This document shows, piece after piece, positions 35,278 through 44,059 of a stretch of DNA of 64,000 nucleotides. The stretch's first letter is position 1; each line of letters starts with the position of its first letter. Source of the DNA: CAYVAP01 sp964343195. Lineage in GTDB: Bacteria; Bacteroidota; Bacteroidia; J057. The position numbers and the translations under genes were made by a program. The notes under the pieces are model-generated. The model saw only the letters and a program-made list of their open reading frames with translations, ran no database searches and was not told the origin of the DNA. The stretch is taken from positions 62,001 to 126,000 of the forward strand of contig CAYFIR010000005.1 of assembly GCA_964343195.1 (NCBI GenBank), in the 5' to 3' direction.

Positions 35278-36360
35278 TCAAATTTCCAGTCCATACCAGG
35301 TGCCAAGGATATAGGCTTTCCTGGCTGTGATTTTCTGACCCTGGTTCAGATTAATCCACGTTTTTTCTGGAACCTTTTCACGATGGGTGCTGCCATTGGA
35401 TTCCCTGACCGTGATTTCATAAGTAGCATCTTTGGGGCCAGCCCGCCACTCGTCCGATTGTCTCAATCGGGAGTCTTCCGGCCACCTGGGATCGTGGTCC
35501 TTTCCAGCGGCCTTGATGATGTTGGCATCTCGTGAAACCCATTCATGAATTTTATATCGATACTTGGTGGCATAGATGGGGACCTTGTCATAAACGGGGG
35601 CTTCGTAGGTTTCATCCCGATACTCATAGGTTGGACGGGTGCAGTATTTGTCCACGAAATAGCCGTTTCCTTTGTCTATTTTTCCACATACATAGCGCTC
35701 GGTGCCTGTTTGTACCTTGACTTTACGGGTGCGGGTTTCGTAACCTCGCAGGACCTGTTTGTAGCTTTTTACGGCACGGAAGGACTCTATGTCAAAGGCA
35801 CCGCCAGGAGTACTCCAGTCCTCATGTGAGACGACTTCCCTGTGTTGGAGCTGTATCTGTCGTTCCCAGTGAAATGTCGTTACCTCGACCTGGACTTTGT
35901 TGGGAAAGGTCCGCAGCAGGAACCAGCCTCCAAACAGGACCGCAGCGGCCATGAGGATGGTTCGGAATCCACGGCTGCCGCGCTTCTTTTTTTTCTGGGG
36001 TTGCTCAGAGGGATGTAGGGTGCGTTTGGGGGCAAAGCTTTCTTGGGGGACTTCTCCGGGAGCGTAGGTACGCTCGGTCAGGTTAACATCCTCGCTGGAT
36101 TCATCTCGTACATTGCCGCAGGCATGGCATTCAGTTTCTGAAGCTTTATTCTGGCTTTGACAGTGGCCGCAGATCCAGTCTGCCCCTCCATGGGCGGCCT
36201 CTTTGTGCTTCTCATCATTTACCTCTTCAGAATCTTCTGGTAAATAGAATCTGACATCTTTCGGGCGGGGAGAGTCACAGTTGGGGCATCGGGTCAGCGG
36301 ACCCCGGATTGCCCTGGTCCCACATGAAGTACAGTCCCAACGAGCTTCGTAAACAGCCAT
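35278..36360 (-). CDS. Double zinc-ribbon (RanBP2-type) single-pass membrane protein
   Basis: A 360-residue protein. Residues 8-30 form a zinc finger with Cys10, Cys13, Cys25 and Cys28. Residues 61-82 form a second with DWICGHC...N71...Cys78, Cys81, which fits the RanBP2/NZF pattern (W-x-C-x2-C-x3-N-x6-C-x2-C) exactly. A basic stretch (KKKKRGSRG, about 123-131) and a membrane helix (about 132-150) follow. The rest, about 210 residues, is strand-rich with many Tyr/Arg/Lys (YRYKIHEWVSRDANI). No named family is known to me. The zinc fingers should face the cytoplasm. Confidence 0.75.
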   Translation of the reverse strand: MAVYEARWDCTSCGTRAIRGPLTRCPNCDSPRPKDVRFYLPEDSEEVNDEKHKEAAHGGADWICGHCQSQNKASETECHACGNVRDESSEDVNLTERTYAPGEVPQESFAPKRTLHPSEQPQKKKKRGSRGFRTILMAAAVLFGGWFLLRTFPNKVQVEVTTFHWERQIQLQHREVVSHEDWSTPGGAFDIESFRAVKSYKQVLRGYETRTRKVKVQTGTERYVCGKIDKGNGYFVDKYCTRPTYEYRDETYEAPVYDKVPIYATKYRYKIHEWVSRDANIIKAAGKDHDPRWPEDSRLRQSDEWRAGPKDATYEITVRESNGSTHREKVPEKTWINLNQGQKITARKAYILGTWYGLEI

Positions 36361-36418
36361 GATTGCAATAAATGAATTCCTCCAAAAGATACAGGGATTT
36401 CCCGATTTGTTGCAATCA
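36361..36418. repeat. Inverted repeat flanking the zinc-ribbon gene promoter
   Basis: GATTGCAA at 36361-36368 and TTGCAATC at 36410-36417 (perfect 8 bp), 41 bp apart, directly upstream of the minus-strand ATG at 36360. On the minus strand a TATCTTTT box lies between the arms at about 36387-36395. Confidence 0.4.
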
Positions 36419-36598
36419 AATTCTGGGTCTGCGGGAATTCTATTGGGAGAAATAGACCATAGGACCAGTCCCGCGCTATTTATCCCCTATGTATGTTTAT
36501 TGGAAAATGTGATATTCAAATTATTCTATTTATGACTTTTTTTAGGGTATCCCCGTGTCTGGTCTAACAATTCACACCTTTTAGCTGTCCTACATACT

Positions 36599-37963
36599 GT
36601 GAAACGTTACAAGGTATCCTATCAGATCGCCCTGTCCCTGATTGCTTTGTTGAGCATTTTGGCGACTACCATGATGGTCAGAGTCCTGAGCTCTCAGGAA
36701 AAAGCGGCTACTCCTATCAACATCAGTGGAAAGCAGCGGATGCTCTCCCAGCGCATCGCCTATTATGCCAATCGATTGGTTGTCACAGAGGATAGCCTCG
36801 GGTATGAGGAGGCCAGGTCTAACCTGCTGGAGCTCAGGCAGCAGATGCAAATACACCAAAATGGCCTGCGAGCAGGTAACGATTCCATGGGGTTGGAGGT
36901 AGCTCTTGATAAAATCAATTCAGGTACCCTCGCTACCGAGCTGGATTCAGCCTTGGGGGAATACCTGTATATGGTAAAAAAGCTAGCGGAAATTCCCGTA
37001 AAAGACCTGGACGAATCTCTACCAGAGCTTCAGTATATCAACAGGGTAACGGAAGAAAAAAGCCTTCTGAATCTGCTGGATCGGGTTGTTTCAGCTTACG
37101 AGGAGCATGCTCGTTCCCAGGCGATCTCCATTCAACGGCAGGAGTTTGGAATATTGGGATTAACGCTTGCAGTATTGATACTGGAAGTGATTTTTATTTT
37201 TCAGCCCCTATACAGGAAACTCCAGGATCAACATCAAACCCTGGAAAACCAGCTGATAGCTCTTAAGCATAGAAATGAAGAGGTGAAAAAATTTGTTTTT
37301 GTAGCTTCCCATGACCTAAAGGAGCCACTACGCACTGTTAGAGGGTTTGCTCAAGTGCTTATGGAGGACTACGAGGAAAAACTGGATGACGAAGGGAAAT
37401 ATATCCTGAATCGGGTAAATCTGGCTATGGAGCGGATGCAGGATCTTGTGAATGACCTGTTGCAGTATGCCAAGGTAGGACGAAACGAAACTGTAGAATT
37501 GTTCCAGCCTTCAAAAGTAGTTTCAGCGGTTACGGAGGACCTTGATCAGGCGATTATAGAATCTGGAGCCAGCATCCAGGTTGGGGACCTGCCAGAGATC
37601 AGGGGGTATCCCAAAGCCTTTAATCAGCTGATTTTGAATCTCGTATCCAATGCAATCAAATACCGGAAGAAGGATGTGTCTCCTCAAATTGAAGTTGGAG
37701 TGGAAAAACGTCGCGAGGATTGGCTATTTTGGGTGAAGGATAATGGAGTTGGAATTCCGAGCGAGCAATTTTCCCGGGTTTTTCAGATATTTCAAAGGCT
37801 ACATCATAAGCATCAATTCTCTGGTACTGGTATTGGCCTTGCAATCTGCCAGAAGGTCGTTGAAATCCACAAAGGAAAAATCTGGGTCGAATCTGAAGTA
37901 GGAGTTGGATCTACTTTTTTCTTCACCATTTGCCAAAACCTGAAAGATGAAAACCCCGCTTAG
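36599..37963 (+). CDS. Membrane histidine kinase with PilJ-type N-terminal sensor
   Basis: A 454-residue kinase starting at GTG 36599. A helix spans 8-29. The sensor, about 30-180, has NISGKQRMLSQRIAYYANRL, the pattern of type IV pili methyl-accepting N-terminal domains, similar to nitrate sensors of the NarX/NIT type. A second helix is at 184-203. HisKA has VASHDLKEPLRTVRGFA with His238. The ATPase domain has NQLILNLVSNAIKYRKK, VKDNGVGIPSEQF and GTGIGLAICQKVVEIHKGKI. The stop overlaps the next gene's start by 17 bp. The signal sensed is not known. Confidence 0.92.
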   Translation: MKRYKVSYQIALSLIALLSILATTMMVRVLSSQEKAATPINISGKQRMLSQRIAYYANRLVVTEDSLGYEEARSNLLELRQQMQIHQNGLRAGNDSMGLEVALDKINSGTLATELDSALGEYLYMVKKLAEIPVKDLDESLPELQYINRVTEEKSLLNLLDRVVSAYEEHARSQAISIQRQEFGILGLTLAVLILEVIFIFQPLYRKLQDQHQTLENQLIALKHRNEEVKKFVFVASHDLKEPLRTVRGFAQVLMEDYEEKLDDEGKYILNRVNLAMERMQDLVNDLLQYAKVGRNETVELFQPSKVVSAVTEDLDQAIIESGASIQVGDLPEIRGYPKAFNQLILNLVSNAIKYRKKDVSPQIEVGVEKRREDWLFWVKDNGVGIPSEQFSRVFQIFQRLHHKHQFSGTGIGLAICQKVVEIHKGKIWVESEVGVGSTFFFTICQNLKDENPA

Positions 37964-38369
37964 CCAAGTATTGCTGATTGACGACAACCCTGATGACAAC
38001 TATCTCCATAAGCGGGTAATTGATCGGGCAGGGATTGCGGAGAAAGTTATGGTGGTTCAGTCGGGAAAGGAGGCTTTGGATTATTTTGACAAAATCCTTC
38101 ATGAAGACGGAATAGAGGGATGGCCACAACTTGTCTTCCTGGACATCAACATGCCCAAAATGAACGGGTGGGAGTTACTGGCGAATTTTGAAAAACGGTT
38201 TGGCCAACTTAACGCTCCGATTATCATTACGATGCTGACTTCCTCTTCGCTTGAGGAAGACATTGAGCGATCAGAATCTCAGAAGTGTGTATCCTCCTTT
38301 TTGAATAAACCTTTGACCAGAGAGATGCTCGATCAGTTATTGGAATCTCACTTTGCAGAAGGGGATTAA
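37947..38369 (+). CDS. Single-domain response regulator (Rcp1/CheY-like)
   Basis: A 140-residue receiver domain with no output domain. Acidic pair IDDNPDD (12-17), phospho-acceptor Asp66 in VFLDINMPKMNGWELL, a Thr/Ser switch in MLTSSS near residue 98, and Lys121 in FLNKPLT. It overlaps the histidine kinase by 17 bp and is its probable partner. Its output is unknown: it may act on another protein by contact. Its stop overlaps the stop of the convergent GT4 gene by four bases (TTAA). Confidence 0.93.
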   Translation: MKTPLSQVLLIDDNPDDNYLHKRVIDRAGIAEKVMVVQSGKEALDYFDKILHEDGIEGWPQLVFLDINMPKMNGWELLANFEKRFGQLNAPIIITMLTSSSLEEDIERSESQKCVSSFLNKPLTREMLDQLLESHFAEGD

Positions 38370-39670
38370 CTGTCCAAAAGACTATCCAGTTCCCCTGCCA
38401 TCAGCCCCGTTGCAGTGCGGCGTGAAAAGCGGTCGATAGATTCAGGATTGGTTTCCAGTGTACCATTTTTATAGGCCTGATACATCTGCGTGATCGCCCC
38501 ACGAATCGCTTCCTTGTCGGTAAATTCACACACTGTACCTGCCTGAGTCTCTCGAATGATTCTGGAAGAATCCCCTGCTTGTGGCCCGATGGCCAAAATG
38601 GGCCGACCGCTGGCCAGGTATTCATAGATTTTTCCTGGGATCACCCCCATCACATTCGGGGTATTGTTGATGAGCAGAAGCAACACCTGTGCACGAGGCA
38701 GCATGCCCAGCACCTCTTCATGAGGGACGTAATCCTGGGATTCTGTCAGGTCCTGAAGCCCATTTTTCTCCAGGTGGTCAAAGAGTACCCGGTCAGTTTT
38801 GCCAATAAAGCGCAATTTGAGATCCTTCCTGAATTCCGGATCGGCTTCACAGAGCTCTCCCAGAACTTCCCAAAGAGCCGGAGGATTCCGGTCGGCATTC
38901 AGATAGCCGATATGGTTGATGACAAACTCTGGATCAGGGTGTACCTTTTCAAACTCAAAATCTGCGGGGTCAAATCCATTGGTGATCACGCGGACCTTTT
39001 CTTCCGCTCCCATGGCTTTGAATTCCTCAGCCCACGTCCAACTGACGGTAACCAGGCGATCACATTCTTTCACCACGGTGGCTTCGAGCTTGTGATGCTG
39101 CCTGTCAGCCCATTTGGTCAGCATGAGCTGGTCGTAGAAGTCGATATTGGTCCAGGGATCGCGGAAGTCCGCTATCCAGGGTAGGCCCGTAGCCCGCTTG
39201 ACCCCTCTGGCTATCATGTGAACCGTGTGAGGAGGTCCGCTGGAAATGATGGCATCGACGTTCAGATCCCTGACTTTCTGGCTCAGAAGCTTTACCGATG
39301 GCTTGATCCAGAATTTTCGGGCGTCCGGGATAAAAACATTTCCTCGTATCCATACCGAAATTCGCTGGGCCAGGGAAGGCTTTTTGTCCTCCGTGAGAAA
39401 TCCGGAATAAACCCGTTTGTTGCCTTTCTGACCGATGAATCGGCGATAGACTTCGTAGGGTTCCCAGATTTTGCCCCGTACTACCTCCTGACCTTCAGGA
39501 ACGTCTTTCAGAAGAGACTCGTCAAGGACAGGATATGCGGCGTCTTTTGCGGTAAAGACTACTGGCTCCCATCCAAAATCTCTAAAGTATTTGACCATCT
39601 TGAGCACACGCTGTACTCCGGCACCTCCGCTGGGAGGCCAATAATAGGTGATCAGGAGGACTCTTTTCAT
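38366..39670 (-). CDS. Glycosyltransferase family 4 protein
   Basis: A 434-residue GT-B protein. The N-terminus MKRVLLITYYWPPSGGAGVQ has the loop typical of GT4 enzymes of surface glycan synthesis, then WIADFRDPWTN. The C-terminal donor domain has VIPGKIYEYLASGRPILAIG and IDRFSRRTAT. No membrane helix. Sugar and acceptor cannot be told. It shares a 4-bp overlapping end with the response regulator and is divergent from wecB, with about 100 bp between the starts. A hairpin lies 1 bp upstream of its ATG. Confidence 0.88.
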   Translation of the reverse strand: MKRVLLITYYWPPSGGAGVQRVLKMVKYFRDFGWEPVVFTAKDAAYPVLDESLLKDVPEGQEVVRGKIWEPYEVYRRFIGQKGNKRVYSGFLTEDKKPSLAQRISVWIRGNVFIPDARKFWIKPSVKLLSQKVRDLNVDAIISSGPPHTVHMIARGVKRATGLPWIADFRDPWTNIDFYDQLMLTKWADRQHHKLEATVVKECDRLVTVSWTWAEEFKAMGAEEKVRVITNGFDPADFEFEKVHPDPEFVINHIGYLNADRNPPALWEVLGELCEADPEFRKDLKLRFIGKTDRVLFDHLEKNGLQDLTESQDYVPHEEVLGMLPRAQVLLLLINNTPNVMGVIPGKIYEYLASGRPILAIGPQAGDSSRIIRETQAGTVCEFTDKEAIRGAITQMYQAYKNGTLETNPESIDRFSRRTATGLMAGELDSLLDS

Positions 39671-39671
39671 G

Positions 39672-39695
39672 ACTCAAAGCTAAGAAACTTTGAGT
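39672..39695 (-). repeat. Hairpin immediately upstream of the GT4 start
   Basis: ACTCAAAG at 39672-39679 and CTTTGAGT at 39688-39695, perfect 8 bp with an 8-nt loop. The gene's ATG begins at 39670. In RNA it would sit in or over the ribosome-binding site. A TAGCTTTG box overlaps it at 39675-39682. Confidence 0.5.
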
Positions 39696-39769
39696 GAAGT
39701 TAGATTCTCTTTGTTTGATGCTATAAGTTTTTCCACGCCGTCGTATTATTGCGGTCAAATGCCAAACCC

Positions 39770-40876
39770 ATGCCCAAAAAAGTCCTGATCGTTGTTGGTA
39801 CCCGCCCCAACTTTATCAAGATTACCCAATTCGAAAAAGCCTTTGCCGCTTATGGTGAAGAGTTTGAATATCGCCTCCTTCATACCGGTCAGCATTATGA
39901 TCGGGCCATGTCAAAGGTCTTTTTCGAGCAATTGAAGCTCAAGGAGCCTGATTATTACCTGAAGATCGAGGGGGGAACTCCTGCTGTTCAGATGGGAAAG
40001 ATCATCATCAACCTCTCTGAAGTGATCACTGAATGGCAGCCACAGCTGATAGTCGTGGTGGGGGATGTGAATTCGACTCTCGCTGCTGCTATCGCCGCGA
40101 ACAAGCATCAGGTACCCATTGCCCACCTTGAGAGTGGACTGAGAAGTCGGGACAGGGGAATGCCGGAGGAAATCAACCGGATTCTGACGGATGAGATTAC
40201 GGATTACTTCTTTGTCACGGAGCAAAGCGGAATCGATAACCTGAAAGCTGAGGGGAAATCTGACGATCAGATTTTCTTTGTAGGAAATACCATGATTGAC
40301 ACCCTGGTAGCCTTTGATGAGGCCATAGCAGAGAGTCCAATCCGTGATGAGGTAGGACTTAAGGACGGGGAGGAATTTGTTCTCATGACCATGCACCGTC
40401 CGGTGAATGTCGATACTGCTGAGGCTCTCAGAAAGATGATTGACTTGTTGCAGTACATGACTGGCAAATACAAAGTGGTGCTGCCTTTGCACCCTCGTAC
40501 CCGGAACAGGCTGCAGCAGCATGGCCTTTGGGAGGAGTTTGAAGCAATCGGAAATATGACGCTAACGGGTCCTATGGACTATCTCGCTTTCCAAAAACTG
40601 ATTTCTGATAGCGTATTTGTCCTGACTGATAGTGGAGGAATCCAGGAGGAGACCACATTCCGTCAGGTACCCTGCATTACGCTCCGTCCCAATACCGAGC
40701 GCCCATCCACGATTGATTTGGGGACCAATGAGCTAGCGACCTTTGATCTGGTAGAGCTTCAGTCCAAGATCGAGCGAATTAGCCAGGGGACCTACAAGGA
40801 TGGTCAAATCCCGCCCCTGTGGGACGGAAAGGCTACGGAGCGCATCGTCGCACATCTTAGCGAGTTTCTGAGTTAA
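39770..40876 (+). CDS. wecB: UDP-N-acetylglucosamine 2-epimerase (non-hydrolysing)
   Basis: From ATG 39770 the protein is 368 residues; a TTG seven codons upstream is in frame but less likely because MPKKVLIVVGTRPNFIK begins the family. It converts UDP-GlcNAc to UDP-ManNAc in the cytoplasm for surface polysaccharides. Marks are VVGTRPNFIK, GQHYDRAMSKVFFEQL, GDVNSTLAAA, HLESGLRSRD, MPEEINRILTDEITDYFFV, TMHRPVNVD, TDSGGIQEE and TERPSTID. Length is normal. It is convergent with the PorZ-like gene, sharing a 4-bp end (TTAA). Confidence 0.95.
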   Translation: MPKKVLIVVGTRPNFIKITQFEKAFAAYGEEFEYRLLHTGQHYDRAMSKVFFEQLKLKEPDYYLKIEGGTPAVQMGKIIINLSEVITEWQPQLIVVVGDVNSTLAAAIAANKHQVPIAHLESGLRSRDRGMPEEINRILTDEITDYFFVTEQSGIDNLKAEGKSDDQIFFVGNTMIDTLVAFDEAIAESPIRDEVGLKDGEEFVLMTMHRPVNVDTAEALRKMIDLLQYMTGKYKVVLPLHPRTRNRLQQHGLWEEFEAIGNMTLTGPMDYLAFQKLISDSVFVLTDSGGIQEETTFRQVPCITLRPNTERPSTIDLGTNELATFDLVELQSKIERISQGTYKDGQIPPLWDGKATERIVAHLSEFLS

Positions 40877-43185
40877 TTGCGTTCAATTACCACGAATTTC
40901 CCTGCGCAGGCTTCTTCCTCGTTCTGATTGGATATCAGGGCGAGGTAAACGCCTGATCGTACTTTCCTGCCACGGTTGTCAAGTCCATCCCAGGTGGCAA
41001 TGCCGCCATTGGAGGTGAGCTCTGTGACGAGCAGGCCCGATACAGTGGTGATTTTCACGCTGGAACCGTCCGTCATCCCCCGAATGGCGATCTGACCGGT
41101 ATAATCCGTGAACACCGGATTGGGGTACACCAGGACATCATCGCAGGCGCTTCCTCCCTGCACGGCATCTCCCTGATAGCTGATGACGCCTGCTACTGTG
41201 GCGAAGTAGACTTCTCCTGTGGTCTGGTCTATGGCGATGTCCGTTACCCGGTCTGCCAGCAGAGGGCTGTTGTCCGAGTTGAATTCGAGGAGTACATCAT
41301 CTCCATTTTCTGAAACGAGGTAAACACCATCGTCTGTCCCAATCCATTTCCGATTGGCTCCGTCAACCCTGATGACATTGACTGCGGTGTTGTTTAACAG
41401 GCCTCTGCTTTCATAAACCGGTTCGTTTCCCTCTACGAGGATTCCCTGGGAGACGCTGAATGGATCAAAGATCACTGAAACTCCCTGAGCGGTTCCTACC
41501 CAGATAAATCCGCGTTTGTCCTCCGCCACGGTGAATACCTGATCGGAGGGCAGTCCTCCCTGGTTAACGCCGGTCCGGAAGGTAAGCAGCCTTCCGTCAT
41601 TGTATTCATTGGGAGTACCATTGGAGGTATAGGCCCACAAGTTGCGGTTATAGTTTACCAGCCAGACCGTGCCATAGCTATCTACCATGACATCGGTGAT
41701 GTGATTGTCTTCCGGATTGCTGGGAAATAGATCCGCTCCTGCTTCGAACCATTCTCCTTCAGAATTACGGACCAGCAGGGGGGGAATGCCCCGGTCTGTG
41801 GTGACGTAGAGGTTGCCGTTGAGGTCTTTGGCAATACCACTGACTCGGGTGACGGAGCGGTCATTGGGAGTACAGGTACCATACACATTGCTGAGGGTAG
41901 AGTTCTCGCAGTTAAATGCCTCGACAAATTCACCATCCTTTAGGATCACCATTCCTTCTCCAAATGCTCCTACGAAGGCTTCTCTGGTCGCTGGGTCATA
42001 GAAAACCCTGGCGAAGCTTTCATTGACTTCCTCTGGCAAATCATCTGTTGCCGAGAGGTTGTCCCAGGCACCCTCGTGGTGGTTGTAATAAAAGATACCG
42101 TCCCCCCGTGGAGTCGGAACAAAAATCCTGTCATATCCTCTTGGCGCAATGTACAGTTCCCCATTTCCGGCTGCAATGCGGATACAGTCATTGGAACCAG
42201 GGCCTTCCTGGGTGATCGGGAATAACAAATCCTGAGAGTATCGGAACAGTCCCCGAAAGACCGCCCCTGCCATGTACTCGCCTTTTTCTGCAAACCCGAC
42301 ACTGTTGATCACCCCGTCTATCGAAAAGGATTCCGTATTGCCCTGTGCGTCGATGACAATACAGCCATTGACTTTGCTGGAGGCAAGAAATTCTTCGGAG
42401 CCAAAGATGGACCAATCCCGGCCAGCAAAGGGAGTATACTCCTGCCATGAACCATCTGAAAGGGATAAAACGGTGGAGGGAGTTTGGGCAAACAGACCGA
42501 AACCGGTGGATTCGATCATTTCAATATTGGCGGCTTCTGACAGGCCACTCCGCTCCGTTTCAGCTTCCCAGGCGGTAGGATCCCGCAGGTTGGGGAAGTC
42601 CTGATCGATGCTGTATAAATTTCCCCCTTCTACGAGCAGAAAGATTCTTCCGTCGTATACCGCCAGATCAAGAACGGGCTGGCTGTTGGGGCTATCCCCA
42701 AACTGAGCTGCGTCAGCGATGGGACGGAGGGTTTCCAGGTCATATACCACGATCCCAAAGTTGGTGGCGACATATAGCAGGTCGCCACTAACAGTAAGGG
42801 CATTGATGCTTTTGTCTGGATAGGTCGTGTTTCGCTTTATGTCTGTCAGGGTGGAGATGTCATCAATCTCGCTAAAATAGTTGATCGCCCCATCCGAATA
42901 GCCCAGGAAGATAAGGTTACGGCCAGGGGCAGCTGCGATCGTAGTAGGAGAAATGGCAGACAATCCGTCAATAGTGCTAATAGCCCTTAATTCTCCTGAA
43001 AACCGATTGTATTGTAGCAGTCCTCCGGTGGTTGCAGCGTAATAGTATTCGCCCAAACCTACCACCCCTATGGTCCGTTCGGTATTTACATAGGTGCGCC
43101 AGCTACCAAAATCTCTCGTTTGCTGGGCGAATAGGGAGGTCGCAGATAGCAGAACCACAGAAAAAATAAAACGCAGTGCGATCAT
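40873..43185 (-). CDS. PorZ-like T9SS surface protein (double beta-propeller + sorting domain)
   Basis: From ATG 43185 the protein is 770 residues, close to P. gingivalis PorZ (776, from memory). A signal peptide ends at LFAQ. Two propellers follow with repeated blades such as GLGEYYYAATTGGLLQYN, SINALTVSGDLLYVATNFGI, GFIWVGTAQGVSVIFDPFS and WIGTDDGVYLV. The C-terminal domain has DDVLVYPNPVFTDYTGQIAI and ends GVYLALISNQ...FVVIER, a type A sorting domain. In P. gingivalis PorZ delivers anionic LPS to the PorU sortase. The PorZ call is by architecture, length and the N-terminal pattern; a related two-component-propeller protein is the alternative. Confidence 0.8.
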   Translation of the reverse strand: MIALRFIFSVVLLSATSLFAQQTRDFGSWRTYVNTERTIGVVGLGEYYYAATTGGLLQYNRFSGELRAISTIDGLSAISPTTIAAAPGRNLIFLGYSDGAINYFSEIDDISTLTDIKRNTTYPDKSINALTVSGDLLYVATNFGIVVYDLETLRPIADAAQFGDSPNSQPVLDLAVYDGRIFLLVEGGNLYSIDQDFPNLRDPTAWEAETERSGLSEAANIEMIESTGFGLFAQTPSTVLSLSDGSWQEYTPFAGRDWSIFGSEEFLASSKVNGCIVIDAQGNTESFSIDGVINSVGFAEKGEYMAGAVFRGLFRYSQDLLFPITQEGPGSNDCIRIAAGNGELYIAPRGYDRIFVPTPRGDGIFYYNHHEGAWDNLSATDDLPEEVNESFARVFYDPATREAFVGAFGEGMVILKDGEFVEAFNCENSTLSNVYGTCTPNDRSVTRVSGIAKDLNGNLYVTTDRGIPPLLVRNSEGEWFEAGADLFPSNPEDNHITDVMVDSYGTVWLVNYNRNLWAYTSNGTPNEYNDGRLLTFRTGVNQGGLPSDQVFTVAEDKRGFIWVGTAQGVSVIFDPFSVSQGILVEGNEPVYESRGLLNNTAVNVIRVDGANRKWIGTDDGVYLVSENGDDVLLEFNSDNSPLLADRVTDIAIDQTTGEVYFATVAGVISYQGDAVQGGSACDDVLVYPNPVFTDYTGQIAIRGMTDGSSVKITTVSGLLVTELTSNGGIATWDGLDNRGRKVRSGVYLALISNQNEEEACAGKFVVIERN

Positions 43186-43363
43186 ATCATTTTTTTCAGG
43201 CTTTAAAGCTACGAATGCACCGCTACATCCGGTAGGGATTTTTGTTGCCATGACCTATTCTCTATGACTGTAAAGTGTAGGGAGCCAATCCTAAATGATA
43301 TAAAATCGTTTAACCCCTCAGGTACAGAGATTAGCTACCTGATCTCACAGGTGCTGAAAGTAA

Positions 43364-43402
43364 AACTAAAGTTTTAGTTGGTTTTGAACTAAAACTTTAG
43401 TT
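43364..43402. repeat. Duplicated 16-bp operator-like inverted repeat
   Basis: AACTAAAGTTTTAGTT (43364-43379) and its exact reverse complement AACTAAAACTTTAGTT (43387-43402), separated by 7 nt. Each arm alone is a quasi-palindrome AACTAAA-N2-TTTAGTT. The centres are 23 bp apart (about two helix turns). It lies in the divergent region between the PorZ-like and DUF1573 genes. Confidence 0.75.
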
Positions 43403-43469
43403 GATTGGCATTAGAAAATGAGAAGGCCTCTTGTTTCAATTGGATTTACACCCTAATATTTCTCTAACT

Positions 43470-43901
43470 ATGAAAAAATTATTGATGCTTACCCTGCTGA
43501 TGACTGGGCTATTTGCGATTTCCCAGGCCCAATCCGTATTTGGAGAGCAGGCCAGTTTGAACCTGGTACAGGCTGATGCGGTAATTGAGGGAACCTGGGA
43601 GTCCGAGACGCACGATTTTGGTCAGGTTACTCAGGGAGAGCCTGTTTCCCACACCTTTTGGGTGGAAAATACTGGTAACCAGCCGCTAGAGCTGACCAAT
43701 GTGAAGCCATCATGTGGCTGTACCGCCGCAGATTATACCCGTGAACCCATTGCTCCAGGAGAAAAGGGATATATCACTGCCACCTATAACGCTGCTGCCA
43801 TGGGCTTCTTTTCCAAGACCATTGTGGTGCGGACCAATAACGAGGATGAGAGGCCTACCTTGCTGCGTTTTACCGGCGAAGTAGTAAAGGAGGGGCGCTA
43901 G
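43470..43901 (+). CDS. DUF1573 domain secreted protein
   Basis: From ATG 43470 the protein is 143 residues; the longer frame from 43431 adds 13 residues that precede the signal peptide. The signal peptide ends around ISQAQ. The mature part is the DUF1573 Ig-like domain: HDFGQVTQGEPVSHTFWVEN, then PSCGCTAADYTREPIAPGEKG and a last strand. The PSCGC cysteine motif is characteristic. The domain is common in Bacteroidota secreted proteins, with no known enzymatic activity. It lies downstream of the duplicated operator-like repeat and is closed by a terminator. Confidence 0.9.
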   Translation: MKKLLMLTLLMTGLFAISQAQSVFGEQASLNLVQADAVIEGTWESETHDFGQVTQGEPVSHTFWVENTGNQPLELTNVKPSCGCTAADYTREPIAPGEKGYITATYNAAAMGFFSKTIVVRTNNEDERPTLLRFTGEVVKEGR

Positions 43902-43931
43902 GAAGGGAATTCCTGCTCATTTATAAAAACG

Positions 43932-43969
43932 AAGTGCACTCGGTGGGCTATTTGCCCACTGGTGCACTT
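43932..43969 (+). terminator. Terminator of the DUF1573 gene
   Basis: Stem AAGTGCAC (43932-43939) with GTGCACTT (43962-43969), continued inward by CGGTGGGC/GCCCACTG with one bulged base, then TTTCTATTTT. It lies 30 bp after the stop. Confidence 0.85.
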
Positions 43970-43995
43970 TTCTATTTTGAGATGGAATTTCACAT

Positions 43996-44025
43996 CATGC
44001 AAGGTGAGAAATAACACGTTGCATG
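43996..44025 (+). repeat. Inverted repeat before the flavin reductase gene
   Basis: CATGCAA at 43996-44002 and TTGCATG at 44019-44025, perfect 7 bp, 16 nt apart. It ends 34 bp upstream of the ATG at 44060. It could be an operator. Confidence 0.4.
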
Positions 44026-44059
44026 GGAGGAGGCTTTTTGCCTAAATGGGTTAGATTTG

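Noticed and set aside
35167..35535. 122-codon plus-strand frame across the end of the zinc-ribbon gene
   Set aside because: Most of it is antisense to that gene and it lacks any domain.
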